DNA of 64,000 bases from positions 177,362 through 241,361 of the forward strand of contig NZ_JACJQO010000008.1 in the NCBI RefSeq assembly GCF_014696715.1, written 5' to 3'. A program made the position numbers and the translations under genes. The notes beneath the pieces are model-generated. The model was not told the origin of the DNA, did not search any database, and saw only the letters and a program-made list of their open reading frames with translations. Source of the stretch: Pseudanabaena sp. FACHB-2040 (GTDB lineage Bacteria; Cyanobacteriota; Cyanobacteriia; Phormidesmidales; Phormidesmidaceae). Positions 53,689 to 63,171 of this stretch are shown here, piece after piece. The first letter of the stretch is position 1. Each line of letters begins with the position of its first letter.

Positions 53689-55068
53689 TTACGGCAGGGA
53701 AACCCAGGTGCCATGAAAGCCATAAGGAACCCGCTGCGGCATTTGAATGCGAGCGATGGCTTCATCCGTCATTGCTTGCGAGCTGACGATGACTAACTCA
53801 GACATGTTCTGCGCTTCATCATGCACAAAGGTCATCAACCAGCCATCATCCTCGGCGGTTGCGCCTGGTCGTGGTACAAAGACCCCTTCCCCACCATAGC
53901 GTCCGGCTCCAAACGAATGAACCTGAACGTCCTGATTGTCCAAGTCAAACTTCAGTAATCCATCAAACTTCGGCATTTCGGTAGGAGCACTCTGGCCAGC
54001 ATAGCCATAGCGAGACTGCCTACCCAAATACTGCTCATTAATGCGAGGAAACTCGCAGGCGCGATCGTCGAGTGTCTGTTCCTGCACAGCGCCTGTCTTC
54101 AGGTTAAACTGCCACCGGTAGAGCAACGGCACGTCGCTGCCAACCTGGCGATTGTCTCCCTCGTGAGAACCGGGAGACGCCCCCAAAACGCTTGTGCTAC
54201 CTGTGCGACAAGCCATTAAAACAACGTCATCCCCATCCTCATATGCATTTAGGGTATGGAAGACATAGCAGCTGGGTGCTTCAAACCAGCGAATCGTCCC
54301 GCTGTCTCCATGTCGGGGCAGAATCCCAAATCGACTGGGACGATCTCGCTCGAAGGCAAAGGCAGGTTCTCCCTGTTGCAGCCGCTCCATCCGGAATGTG
54401 AGGGGTAAATCCATGAAAAGGGTGTAGTGCTCTGTGATGGCAAAGTCATGCATCATCACTCCAACCGGCAGATCGATTGGAACAGTTCGCAGCAGGTCTC
54501 CCTCAGCCGACACGACACTGTATTTGACGTAAGGCGGTTGGGCCAGCGAATAGCCAAAAAACATCATTTCCCCTGTCACCGGATCCACTTTGGGATGGGC
54601 AGTCACAGGAGAGGTCAGCTTGCCGTTAAAGGTGTGTGTGCCGATTGTTTCTAGGCTAGGCACGTTGATCGCGTGCGGTTCCCCCCCTTCCCAAAGCGCC
54701 AACATGCGATCGCAATGCCACACGAGCGCTGTATTGGCCACGTTTTTGAAGCCTGCTTCAGAAGGTTGAAGCAAGCCACCAAACACGGCCCGCCCTGCTT
54801 GTCGCTCCTGCTCAAACCCCTGCGTCCGAATATAGCGATTGCGGTAGCTCGCTTTGCCGTCTTGGATGTGAACGCCATGCAGCATTCCATCCCCATCGAA
54901 CCAGTGGTAGCGCCCCAGTGGTGAAAACTGCGGATTGGGACCATTGCGAACAAACATCCCATTAAGCTCGGCTGGTAACTCGCCCACGACAAGCAACTCA
55001 TCGACAGTTAACTCTGTCTCTACAGGAGCAAAATTACCAGTGAGGTAGGGGTTGAGGGTGGCTGTCAT
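53689..55068 (-). CDS. carotenoid cleavage oxygenase (RPE65/apocarotenoid family)
   Basis: A 459-residue enzyme of normal length for the family. The four iron-binding histidines are identifiable in VTAHPKVDP, VGVMMHDFAIT, CYVFHTLNAYEDGD and YGFHGTWVS, and the usual second-shell acidic residues follow three of them. The N-terminus has GELPAELNGMFVRNGPNPQF and HWFDGDGMLHGVHI, which are typical. These enzymes cleave double bonds of carotenoids or apocarotenoids with O2. Which bond is cut cannot be told. It shares a convergent end with the small membrane protein and is upstream of a hairpin terminator belonging to the amidase gene. Confidence 0.93.
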   Translation of the reverse strand: MTATLNPYLTGNFAPVETELTVDELLVVGELPAELNGMFVRNGPNPQFSPLGRYHWFDGDGMLHGVHIQDGKASYRNRYIRTQGFEQERQAGRAVFGGLLQPSEAGFKNVANTALVWHCDRMLALWEGGEPHAINVPSLETIGTHTFNGKLTSPVTAHPKVDPVTGEMMFFGYSLAQPPYVKYSVVSAEGDLLRTVPIDLPVGVMMHDFAITEHYTLFMDLPLTFRMERLQQGEPAFAFERDRPSRFGILPRHGDSGTIRWFEAPSCYVFHTLNAYEDGDDVVLMACRTGSTSVLGASPGSHEGDNRQVGSDVPLLYRWQFNLKTGAVQEQTLDDRACEFPRINEQYLGRQSRYGYAGQSAPTEMPKFDGLLKFDLDNQDVQVHSFGAGRYGGEGVFVPRPGATAEDDGWLMTFVHDEAQNMSELVIVSSQAMTDEAIARIQMPQRVPYGFHGTWVSLP

Positions 55069-55219
55069 AAGGGTGAGAAAACCTGTTTGTCTCTCCCTTG
55101 TAACAGAAACGCTCGTGTTACGGATGGAATGTACTGCAAATGTGCAAAATCACTTAGACAAAGAAATGAGTAATTAGGTCACTGCATCAACAGGAACGCA
55201 GTTGCAGATTGCGATCGCA

Positions 55220-55253
55220 AAAGTCCCTGCTTGCAGCTGCAAGCAGGGACTTT
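55220..55253 (-). terminator. hairpin terminator of the amidase gene
   Basis: AAAGTCCCTGCTTGC and GCAAGCAGGGACTTT form a perfect 15-bp stem with a 4-base AGCT loop, 11 bases after the stop of the leftward amidase gene. The A/T tails are symmetrical. Confidence 0.8.
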
Positions 55254-55264
55254 CCAGCAAAAAC

Positions 55265-57007
55265 CTAAGCGCGAGCAGTCGTTCGGCTCCGCTTGAGGAG
55301 CTTATACCCCAAGAGAGCGCTGCCCAAAGCGATCAGTGCCATTTCTACTTCTGGCTCCGGAATCGGCGTGTATTCAAATACCTCACCCGCAAGCGCAGGG
55401 GTGAGTGCAGGCGGCTTGCGAGCCTTTGTTGCCTGCTCCAAAGAATACGCTAGCCCAAGAAGTTTTGACTCACTGTAGGGACGACCCGTCATTGAGAGCG
55501 TAAGTGGTAGGCCCTGAGTACCAAACCCAATGGGCACCGTAATATCGGGTAAACCAACAGAGCTAGCAAACTCAACTTGTCTAGCAGGTGGAGACCCAGG
55601 CAGGCTGACAAAAGTTGGGTCCGTGACGCCAGGAACCGGACGCGCAAATGTGCCAATCGTGGGGAAAACAAACGCATCTAGGCTGAGAGAATCTAGCGTA
55701 TCGAGAAGCGTGCCCCGCACAAGGGGCGTTAATACCTCGGCCACTTCAACATAATCAGGATCAGTTAAACCCTCCGAGGTGGCTGAGCCGCGCAGCGTGC
55801 CTAAAATTCGCGAAGGAGTCTCCGACTCTGCCACTTCCGGAGATTCCAGAGCCGCAATCAGATCATCAATTGTTTTTGGATAGTTCGGACCAGTCGTCGC
55901 TAGATATTCCTCCAAATACACCTTCTGCTCAACCGGAATGGCTGTACCGTACAGCCCGCTTAAGGTGGCTAGAAAATCATTTTCAAAGGAAATCTCAAAG
56001 ACCTCTGCCCCCAACCCCTTCATCGTGGCAAGCGCCTCTCGCACTAGCTGAGTAACTTCAGGATCAACCCCGTTCTCCTCACCAATGTAGTTAGTGACCA
56101 GGCCTAGCTTCGCCCCTTTGAGTGTGCCTTTATCCAGAAACTGCGTGTAGTCGTCATAGAACTTATCTAGCTCGACCGGAGGTGCTGCAATTGGCGTCTG
56201 TAGCGTGGGATTGTTTGGGTCAAATTCTGCCATTATCCCAAGGGCAATAGCGACATCCTCCACCGAACGAGCCATTGGACCAATCGCATCCCTGGACAAT
56301 ACGAAAGGGATAATGCCGTCTAGACTTAACAGACCACGAGTGGGCCGCACACACACCAACGCCTGAAAAGAGCAGGGCGTGCGAATAGAGCCACCCGTGT
56401 CGCTGCCGGTACCCAAGGTGGCAAAGCCAGCGGCAATGGCAGCCCCGGTTCCACCACTAGAGCCGCCCGACTGCCGTAGCAGGTTATAGGGGTTATAGGT
56501 CTGTCCGCCTAGAGAACTGTAGCCCGACCCTGAGATAGCAAGCTCGTCCATCTCCGCCTTGCCAAAAATAATCGCGCCCGCATCTCGTAGTAGATCAACC
56601 ACAAAGGCATCGTTGTCAGGAATAGATCCTGCTAGGGCATCAGAACCGCCCGTAGTGGGCATATCAAACGTATCGTGATTGTCCTTAAGCAGAATCGGAA
56701 TACCGTGCAAAAGACTTCTTGGGCCTGTGGTCTGCCGCTCCAGATCAAGGGCTTTAGCAATTTCTAACACCTGGGGGTTAGTGGTAAGCACCGAGTTAAT
56801 AGCAGGTCCAGTGTCATCGTATGCCTCAATCCGATTGAGATAGAGCCGGACGAGCTGTTCCGAGTTGAGAACCCCCTGATCAAAGACTCTATTGATGTCC
56901 TTGATGCTGGCACTTTGTAAGCTAAAAGTCGCAGCTAGAGCCGCTTCTGAGGAAACTACCCCCAGTGATATAAGTGTCGCCGCTGCACCGCCGATTGTTT
57001 TTAGCAT
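55265..57007 (-). CDS. exported amidase with C-terminal PEP-CTERM anchor
   Basis: A 580-residue amidase-signature enzyme. A signal peptide (about 1-25, GGAAATLISLGVVSSEAALA) precedes the domain. The catalytic Lys is in GIPILLKDNHDTFD, and the Gly/Ser loop with cis-Ser and nucleophile Ser is in RQSGGSSGGTGAAIAAGF and GSDTGGSIRTPCSF. The C-terminus has the PEP-CTERM sorting signal: PIPEPEVEMALIALGSALLG, then a basic tail KRSRT. It should hydrolyse amide bonds outside the cytoplasm while attached to the surface through an exosortase-type system. No exosortase gene is in the window. It is single, with its own terminator. Confidence 0.9.
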   Translation of the reverse strand: MLKTIGGAAATLISLGVVSSEAALAATFSLQSASIKDINRVFDQGVLNSEQLVRLYLNRIEAYDDTGPAINSVLTTNPQVLEIAKALDLERQTTGPRSLLHGIPILLKDNHDTFDMPTTGGSDALAGSIPDNDAFVVDLLRDAGAIIFGKAEMDELAISGSGYSSLGGQTYNPYNLLRQSGGSSGGTGAAIAAGFATLGTGSDTGGSIRTPCSFQALVCVRPTRGLLSLDGIIPFVLSRDAIGPMARSVEDVAIALGIMAEFDPNNPTLQTPIAAPPVELDKFYDDYTQFLDKGTLKGAKLGLVTNYIGEENGVDPEVTQLVREALATMKGLGAEVFEISFENDFLATLSGLYGTAIPVEQKVYLEEYLATTGPNYPKTIDDLIAALESPEVAESETPSRILGTLRGSATSEGLTDPDYVEVAEVLTPLVRGTLLDTLDSLSLDAFVFPTIGTFARPVPGVTDPTFVSLPGSPPARQVEFASSVGLPDITVPIGFGTQGLPLTLSMTGRPYSESKLLGLAYSLEQATKARKPPALTPALAGEVFEYTPIPEPEVEMALIALGSALLGYKLLKRSRTTARA

Positions 57008-57353
57008 GGTATCCCTATAGATAGATGAGCCCCACCCCTCTATCTGAAAGCCGTTAGTTAGATGCGGCTCCCAGACCCTGGATTGAGGACAAATAAACTA
57101 CTCAATACCCTGCTGGAAATTATTGAAAAATACTGTAACCGACCAGACACTTAAAAGAAATTACAAGCCTACTCACCCCAAACGCCGCTCCTATCTAGCT
57201 CAACTTGGCTGCTTGGGTTAACGAATGCAAAGCTGCCCCGTCGCTTCTAAGCAAGACTCGTAGACCAGAAGCGGTAGCTGGTGAAAATGCGAAACTAAGA
57301 ACGGCGAGTGAGGGCAGCACATCAGCTTCAGAAATCAGCTTTTGTGTGCATCA
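57008..57353. other. 346-bp intergenic region
   Basis: The left part is the promoter region of the leftward amidase gene (AAAAATACTG-type AT-rich stretch near 57125). I see no gene, RNA or clear repeat. Confidence 0.3.
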
Positions 57354-58211
57354 TTACCGTCGTCTGCCACCAAAACCACGACGTGGAGCCGAGCGGCGTG
57401 GGCGCGAACTGCCAAAACCTCCGCCCGAAGGCCGAGCCCGCTCAGTCCGTCGGTTATTGCGTCGCAGATTGCTATTGCCGAAGCCGCTGCCTGAGGGTCG
57501 GTTGGTGTTAACGCGTGGGGCATTGCCATTAGTCGAGCGCAGTCGCCCGCTCGCCCGAAACTGACGGTTCCGATATTCAGCAGGAGGTGCTTGGTAGCGT
57601 GACTGATAACGCGAAACAGCTTCGTTATAGTTACGTCCATAACCGCCATAGCCTACCAGTGCTATTCCCGGTCGATAAACCGGCGGAAGGTAATATTGCG
57701 GACGGAAGAGTAAGTTGCCCACCACCTGACCCGCTAACGCTCCTGCAAACGGCGTCCAAAAGCTTGGCTCTTGACGAACAATGACGACTTCTTCCTGTCC
57801 GCTCTGCGGATCGATTTGAGTTTCAGTGACGTTGTGAACGTATTCAATTCGGAAATCGGGTGTCAGATACAGCGCAGGTTGTCCTTGCTCAACGCGCAAT
57901 TCGCTCAATTTGCCAGCAGAAATTTCTTCATCTGTTAGGCGCGCTAATGGTAAATTGGCGCTGCGAAACAACGACTGCCCAGGCTCAGTGTTGAGCAGTA
58001 TCAGGCTATATTCACCCAAACTGTCGTCGTAGGTGGCTTGCTGTACAGGATAAACTCCGTCTGTGATTGAGCTGACAGCAGCAGGGGCAGTCGTTTCTTG
58101 CGGGAGCTGCGGTGCCGGTTGCGAAGTGGAGTATCCTTCTAGGCTAGAGCAGGCAACCGACGACCACACTAGAGTCAATGCTATTAAGGAAGCAGAAAGT
58201 TTACGTATCAT
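57354..58211 (-). CDS. lipoprotein with Arg/Gly-rich C-terminus
   Basis: A 285-residue exported lipoprotein that I do not recognise. Its signal ends in the lipobox SSVACSS at about residue 21. The middle (45-165) has a folded look: YDDSLGEYSLILLNTEPGQS, FRSANLPLARLTDEEISAGK, EQGQPALYLTPDFRIEYVHN. A hydrophobic/aromatic stretch (PQYYLPPVYRPGIALVGYGG) follows, and the last 90 residues are Arg-, Gly- and Asn-rich with no hydrophobic core. It is 35 bases downstream of the DUF1517-like gene, in the same direction, so the two are likely co-transcribed. Confidence 0.7.
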   Translation of the reverse strand: MIRKLSASLIALTLVWSSVACSSLEGYSTSQPAPQLPQETTAPAAVSSITDGVYPVQQATYDDSLGEYSLILLNTEPGQSLFRSANLPLARLTDEEISAGKLSELRVEQGQPALYLTPDFRIEYVHNVTETQIDPQSGQEEVVIVRQEPSFWTPFAGALAGQVVGNLLFRPQYYLPPVYRPGIALVGYGGYGRNYNEAVSRYQSRYQAPPAEYRNRQFRASGRLRSTNGNAPRVNTNRPSGSGFGNSNLRRNNRRTERARPSGGGFGSSRPRRSAPRRGFGGRRR

Positions 58212-58246
58212 TGTAGTTAAGAGGAAATTGTGCCAAATCAGAAGAA

Positions 58247-58840
58247 TTAAAGGGGAATGAGTTCAGGGAAGCTTTCAATCAGTTGGTCCGACGTGAGTTC
58301 GTCTCCTACTTGGGCAGGGGAAAAATGTATTTGAATTGCTCGTAAGGTTCCCCTATAGTTCAGATCGATTAGAGCTTTTAAACCTGTTCTTAATGCATGG
58401 ATGTCAGCTAGATTGGCTTCTAATTCAGGTGCTTCGCCTTCAAAGGCAGCTGTAATCATGACAACCACATTTTGTGTCATGGGGATTGCGAAATTTTCGC
58501 TGCTATTTGGGCCAAAGTCTGCTGAACTACCATAACGTCCAGCCGAGTCGGTAAATAGTTCGTTTATGTAATCTCCAGCTTCGCCTTCATCCCAAACTAC
58601 GTCTCCTTCATTGGCTGCTGATTGCCAAAAAGTGTCATACTCCAGCAAGGTTTCACAAACTCGCACGAGTTGTTCGCCCAACACTGGCATATCCCCTTTT
58701 GAATCGACCGCCTCACGTCCAGCCTGATTAAGTACGCCCAACAGTGGTGCTACTTCTCGGCCTGAAAGATGCACAAAAACGCGACATACAACAAAGCGTG
58801 TCTGTCCGCTAAGCTGATTGAAGCGACCACGCAAACTCAT
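58247..58840 (-). CDS. DUF1517-like cyanobacterial protein
   Basis: A 197-residue soluble protein with the conserved core VVVMITAAFEGEAPELEANL, DIHALRTGLKALIDLNYRGT, LRAIQIHFSPAQVGDELT and the end ESFPELIPL, as in DUF1517-related proteins of cyanobacteria and plastids. The function is unknown. The N-terminal half is helical with an acidic insertion (GDVVWDEGEAGDYINELF). It is the first gene of a two-gene leftward operon with the Arg/Gly-rich lipoprotein. Confidence 0.75.
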   Translation of the reverse strand: MSLRGRFNQLSGQTRFVVCRVFVHLSGREVAPLLGVLNQAGREAVDSKGDMPVLGEQLVRVCETLLEYDTFWQSAANEGDVVWDEGEAGDYINELFTDSAGRYGSSADFGPNSSENFAIPMTQNVVVMITAAFEGEAPELEANLADIHALRTGLKALIDLNYRGTLRAIQIHFSPAQVGDELTSDQLIESFPELIPL

Positions 58841-58962
58841 AGCAATTTAATTTATTCAAAAAAAGTTCGCCGCTTCTATCGTAGAGCGCCAAGTTCGCGG
58901 TCGTCTTCACCTAAAGGTCGATTGATGGTGCGATTTTCATCATGGTTTAGGCAGAGATTTCT

Positions 58963-59223
58963 ATGGTCCAGTTCACGTTGAGCACTGTACTAGCGGTCTG
59001 CAAATTCTTCTGCCTCAATCGGCAATACCATCGGTGGATTGTTGAGCAGCTGCCAGTTGTGGTTGCCCCTTGGGCTAGACCATTAAGTGTTAGGCGAACT
59101 GCTTGGCTTGTCTTACAGCCATCGGAAAGTCTGGCACCAGAGGAGGAGCAGCTTTTGCGGCGTCTCACCAACAACCAGAGTCATCGGGAGCCAGCACTTT
59201 GGCCCAAGGCTTTGTTCGCATGA
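58963..59223 (+). pseudogene. ISL3-type transposase remnant with internal deletion
   Basis: The frame reads VCKFFCLNRQYHRWIVEQLP, VVVAPWAR, which matches the zinc-binding N-terminal part of ISL3 transposases (their usual RRFFC-x3-C-x-R-x-IFTERLP followed by APYARRT). It then jumps to TAWLVLQPSESLAPEEEQLL, RRLTN, which belongs near their C-terminus. The catalytic core between is gone. The second zinc-finger cysteine reads Tyr. It is a dead internally deleted copy. Confidence 0.65.
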
Positions 59224-59673
59224 CCCACTACGACCGAATTGAGACGTGGTGAGAGTTGGTCATGCGTGCGTTCCTGATAGTCAGTTTGTTTGCCGATGCC
59301 TTCAATGACGCTTACCCAATCAGCACCAAAAATTTGTTCAGCATCTTTGATGGGATAGCCAGTGGGGGTGAAAGAGCCTGCTCAACAATCTGCGCTTAGT
59401 CATTCAACCGGTGATTTGTTTCAATGGGCTCAAACAGTAGCTAAAGGTTTCTCCTATCCCTTTTCTCAGACTAGGCTTTGAGCAACTGACAAGTCTAGTG
59501 AATTAGTTTTCCTGCCCACTTTTACAAAGCCTCATCGCAACCCTGTGTTTTCTCCTGCCTAATGTAAAAGAGGGGTAGGACAGCAGCCATGACACCACGA
59601 TTGCTGTCTTTCCACAGCACAAACTGTCTATCACTAATTCAATTTTAGGTTTAGCTCATTTATTCGATTGCCT
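59224..59673. other. 450-bp region with scrambled gene remnants
   Basis: No intact gene. The minus strand from about 59395 down to 59190 has an open frame of about 70 codons (GSFTPTGYPIKDAEQIFGAD, WVSVIEGIGKQTDYQ) that looks protein-like but has no start codon and is unknown to me. It may be a fragment brought in or cut by the ISL3-type element. The rest shows nothing. Confidence 0.35.
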
Positions 59674-60882
59674 TTATAGTAAGCGCATTACCAACGGACA
59701 ATTGACGATGATGCCAGTTGATCCATACGCCGCACCATTAGGTCCCGTAATCCAACCTTGTTGCACAAAGCGTAGAATTTGAAACTCTTCTAACAATCGA
59801 GAACGGTAGCCCTGATCGATGGCTTCAGTCGTCCATTCTCCTAAATTAAGATCCCACAGCGGACTATAGTCTAGCGCAATTGTAGGAACTCCTCCGAAGA
59901 TGTTAATGGGACCATTGCCGTCCACAATTGCGCTGTTTAATCCTTGTCGCTGAGGATTGTTCCGACCCGTAGGACCGTTTGCAAATACGAAAAGCCGCTC
60001 CACTGCACTGAAGGCACCATCATCGCCCCCTATCCTAACGTCACTTAACCCAGGTGCCAACGTTGAAGCTTCTAATGTGGCTGCTACAGCGTCATTTGAG
60101 TCAAAGCTAATGTACAAAACAGGTCGAGCAAAGCTCATACCGGGTGTAAGGTTGAGCGTTACTGTCATCGCGGCTGGATCAATCTTGACCACTTTATCGT
60201 GCACTAGACGATAATCTGGGTTGCCATTAGGAAACGAGATTTCTTCTGCACTAACGTCAAACGCAATGATTGGAGCATTATAGATATGCCCATTGGCGTT
60301 TGCAATGCGTACTAGGGGAGTATAGTTGCGATCGCCTACCGATCCGGGTTGAGCCTGTTCCGGTGGAAAAGCATTTGGGCTGCCAGGCTCTATTGATCGC
60401 ACAGGACTAAAGTCTACTGCGCCATTCTCAAAGACCAACATTCCCTCTCGATCGAGAACCGCGTTTCGCACGGCCTGACCTACTTCTGCATAAGCCAATT
60501 TAGCTGAAAAATTGAGGCCTAATGCCTCAGTATTTCTTTGATCAGTAGTGTCTGTAAGAACGTACCAAACGCTTCGTCCATCCTGCAACCGTCCTTGATA
60601 GAGTGGTAGAGTTACCGTATTTGCTTGTTGATCAACTCGACCTGCTTTGAGAAGTTGATAAGGGCCAATAAGTTCACGCTGTACCTCAGATGGCGCTGGA
60701 CCAAAATAAGTACCAGGAATTCCAGCTCCTACTTCAGGTGGTGCAGGAGCAATCTCATCGATTGTCATTGGTTCACTTTGAGCCAATGCTGTAGTAGAAG
60801 GTACCAAAGTCAACAGAGTTACTGCCAGGACTTCAAGTAGAGCAGCTAATTTTGAAGGATGGTTTAAATGATTTTGATTCAC
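59674..60882 (-). CDS. secreted protein of unknown function
   Basis: A 402-residue protein with a signal peptide (about 13-35, ALLEVLAVTLLTLVPSTTALA, cleaved near AQS). The mature chain is beta-rich with few charged repeats: VTLPLYQGRLQDGRSVWYVL, TDTTDQRNTEALGLNFSAKL, GDRNYTPLVRIANANGHIYN, IAFDVSAEEISFPNGNPDYR. A single Cys is near the C-terminus. The whole chain looks like one periplasmic or extracellular domain. I do not recognise the family. It stands alone with a 1.2-kb gap containing only a pseudogene upstream. Confidence 0.7.
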   Translation of the reverse strand: MNQNHLNHPSKLAALLEVLAVTLLTLVPSTTALAQSEPMTIDEIAPAPPEVGAGIPGTYFGPAPSEVQRELIGPYQLLKAGRVDQQANTVTLPLYQGRLQDGRSVWYVLTDTTDQRNTEALGLNFSAKLAYAEVGQAVRNAVLDREGMLVFENGAVDFSPVRSIEPGSPNAFPPEQAQPGSVGDRNYTPLVRIANANGHIYNAPIIAFDVSAEEISFPNGNPDYRLVHDKVVKIDPAAMTVTLNLTPGMSFARPVLYISFDSNDAVAATLEASTLAPGLSDVRIGGDDGAFSAVERLFVFANGPTGRNNPQRQGLNSAIVDGNGPINIFGGVPTIALDYSPLWDLNLGEWTTEAIDQGYRSRLLEEFQILRFVQQGWITGPNGAAYGSTGIIVNCPLVMRLL

Positions 60883-61160
60883 CGAGCATTTCCCTGGTAT
60901 GAGGTTTCAAGGTCATTACTTCTACAAAGAAATGACACTGCTATTAATAAGGAGTAACTTTAATTTTCGCTGAGAGAGTGATTAGGACTTGCTTAAAGTT
61001 CTTGCTGGTTTAGATTCTTCTTTAGAGCGCATTTTTATATCTAGGATTGTTAGAAAGGTGCAGGTATAAGCGCAATGGCTTCAGGATTATCTCCCTTTCA
61101 AAGCAGCCCAAATTTCTCGGCATCATTTCCCCTGAGTCCTGGCCTGACTCCTGGGCAGGC

Positions 61161-61844
61161 TCAGCCCTGCATCAGAATCAACGCATAGCCCAGAACACCT
61201 AGGGTAAAGAGCCAAAACGGATTACCTTTCGTTGAGATCCCATGGGTAAGCACGTTGAAAATAACACCGCCTGCTGGGAAAGCTTGAATCGCGGCAAGGC
61301 TCCAGGCTTAGCCCTGTTCGTGTAAGCCGCTAATGACAATTCCAAATGGCCCTAGCCCCACCCTAGCAATAGCGTGCCGACTAAAATCCACCGTTCCTGC
61401 CGCTGGTATTGTTGGGGGTAGTGCTGATGCAAACTGTGGTCTTTGACCTAGTAATGCAAACCAATAGCGATGAATAGGAGTAGGCAATCAATGGGTCTAG
61501 CAGTATGGCTGAGCAGATAGCTAAACAGCAAGGTGTAGAGGGCGTAGGCAGCAATTGTCACTCCAAACTGCAATTCTGGACGCTGCTGGTTGCTGAAACC
61601 GTAGAATAGGAGCAATCCTAGCAATCCCAATAGGTAGACGCTCTTGGCTGCGATCGCAACTCCCGACAAAATCCTTTGGGCTTCGCCTAACTCGGGCAAG
61701 ATATCGAGAAAGACATATGAGATTGCGACCCCGCCTGACATTGCCTGCCAAGGCAGCACCCGTCAAAAATTTAGGCCAGTGCTAGCAACCTGCGCTTAAG
61801 TGCAGAGTCGCAAGAAGCAAGATCAGCGGCAGGTTAAGGCTCAT
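61161..61844 (-). pseudogene. decayed multispanning membrane protein gene (ZIP-like fold)
   Basis: Pieces of one membrane protein appear in successive frames. It starts from an ATG at 61844 (NLPLILLLATLHLSAG, stop), continues as SGGVAISYVFLDILPELGEA, then LLGLLGLLLFYGFSNQQRPE, LHQHYPQQYQRQERWILVGT and LLLGWG with stops and a frameshift. It ends FNVLTHGISTKGNPFWLFTL and GVLGYALILMQG at a stop. The repeated breaks make it non-functional. The preserved segments resemble a ZIP-like cyanobacterial membrane protein; that assignment is tentative. Confidence 0.6.
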
Positions 61845-62091
61845 CGTTTTAGGGGTAGCTCCTTGTAGGCTGAGGTTAAGGGCTGGTGAGTATGCGAGGT
61901 GAGAGGGGTTCAAACGCGCTTGAGGTAGTGAATGCTAAATAACTGTTGGACCAAACCAGACGACTGCCGCTGAACTGCCAATTGTCAGCTTCTCAGGCGA
62001 TACACTGCCGATCATGGCAGGCCGTCTTCTAGCGGCGTCGTCTTATAATGTGTAGGCTGTCTGCCCTGGCTAGCGCTAGCGACTCTTGTCT

Positions 62092-63171
62092 ATGAGCTAC
62101 TTTCGCCCTGCCGTTGATGCGATGACGGGCTATACTCCTGGTGAGCAGCCCCCTCCAGGCAGCCCAATCATTAAGCTTAATACCAACGAAAATCCTTACC
62201 CGCCTTCCCCCAAAGCCATTGAGGTACTACGAAGCTTAGACAGCGAATGGCTGCGGCGTTACCCCGATCCCTACGCTAGGGAGTTTTGTCAGGCAGTAAG
62301 TCAGGCGTTGGGCGTGCCCGCTGAGTGGGTAGTGGTGACTAATGGCAGTGATGAGCTGTTGAACCTGCTGGTGCGCGCCTGTGCGGAGGGTTGCGATCGC
62401 AAAGTTGTTTACCCAACCCCAACCTATGTGCTGTACCCGACGCTGGCCGCCATGCAGTCTGCTCAGGTGGTAGAAATTCCCTACTCAGAAGGGATGCAGC
62501 TGCCGCTGGAGGAACTGATAGCTGCCCAGGGATCGCTTACCTTGATCGCCTCGCCCAACAGCCCATCAGGGCATTTAGTACCGCTAACCGACCTGAGAGA
62601 ACTGGCCCGGCAGGTCTCAGGTGTACTCGCCATTGACGAGGCTTACACGGACTTTGCTGAGTACTCGGCCCTGCCACTGGTCGAGGAGTTTGAGAACGTG
62701 ATTGTGCTGCGCACACTGTCGAAGGGCTATTCCCTAGCAGGTTTGCGGCTGGGCTTTGGCATTGCTCAACCAGCGCTGCTGGCAGGCATATTCAAGCTTA
62801 AAGACAGCTACAACATTGATGTGATTGCAACCGCGCTCGGCACTGCCGCTATGCAAGATCAGCCTTACAAAACAGCCTATGCCGAAAAAGTCAAAGCCTC
62901 GCGTACTAAGCTCCAGGTTGACCTTAAGCAGCTAGGGTTCACAGTGCCAGAATCCCAGGGCAACTTTTTGCTGGTAACACCGCCAGACAAAAATGCTGAG
63001 GATTTGTATCACGCATTAAAGGCGCGAGGCATTTTGGTGCGCTACTTCAAGCAGCCTGGCCTAGATGACAAGCTACGGATTACGGTGGGCACCGAAGCCC
63101 AAAACCAAATGCTGCTGGAGGCGCTGACTTCAATCCAAAACAAGGAACAGGGACGGCGTATTCCGTTGTAG
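62092..63171 (+). CDS. hisC: histidinol-phosphate aminotransferase
   Basis: A 359-residue PLP enzyme of fold type I. It starts SYFRPAVDAMTGYTPGEQPP with the substrate-binding IKLNTNENPYPPSP. The cofactor site is built by VVTNGSDELLNLLVRA, LIASPNSPSGHLV, LAIDEAYTDFAE and the PLP lysine in RTLSKGYSLAGLRLGFG. The C-terminal Arg that binds substrate phosphate is in DDKLRITVG. It transfers an amino group from glutamate to imidazole-acetol phosphate in histidine synthesis. The ATG at 62092 is preferred over a TTG six bases before it. It stands alone, as his genes often do in cyanobacteria. Confidence 0.94.
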   Translation: MSYFRPAVDAMTGYTPGEQPPPGSPIIKLNTNENPYPPSPKAIEVLRSLDSEWLRRYPDPYAREFCQAVSQALGVPAEWVVVTNGSDELLNLLVRACAEGCDRKVVYPTPTYVLYPTLAAMQSAQVVEIPYSEGMQLPLEELIAAQGSLTLIASPNSPSGHLVPLTDLRELARQVSGVLAIDEAYTDFAEYSALPLVEEFENVIVLRTLSKGYSLAGLRLGFGIAQPALLAGIFKLKDSYNIDVIATALGTAAMQDQPYKTAYAEKVKASRTKLQVDLKQLGFTVPESQGNFLLVTPPDKNAEDLYHALKARGILVRYFKQPGLDDKLRITVGTEAQNQMLLEALTSIQNKEQGRRIPL

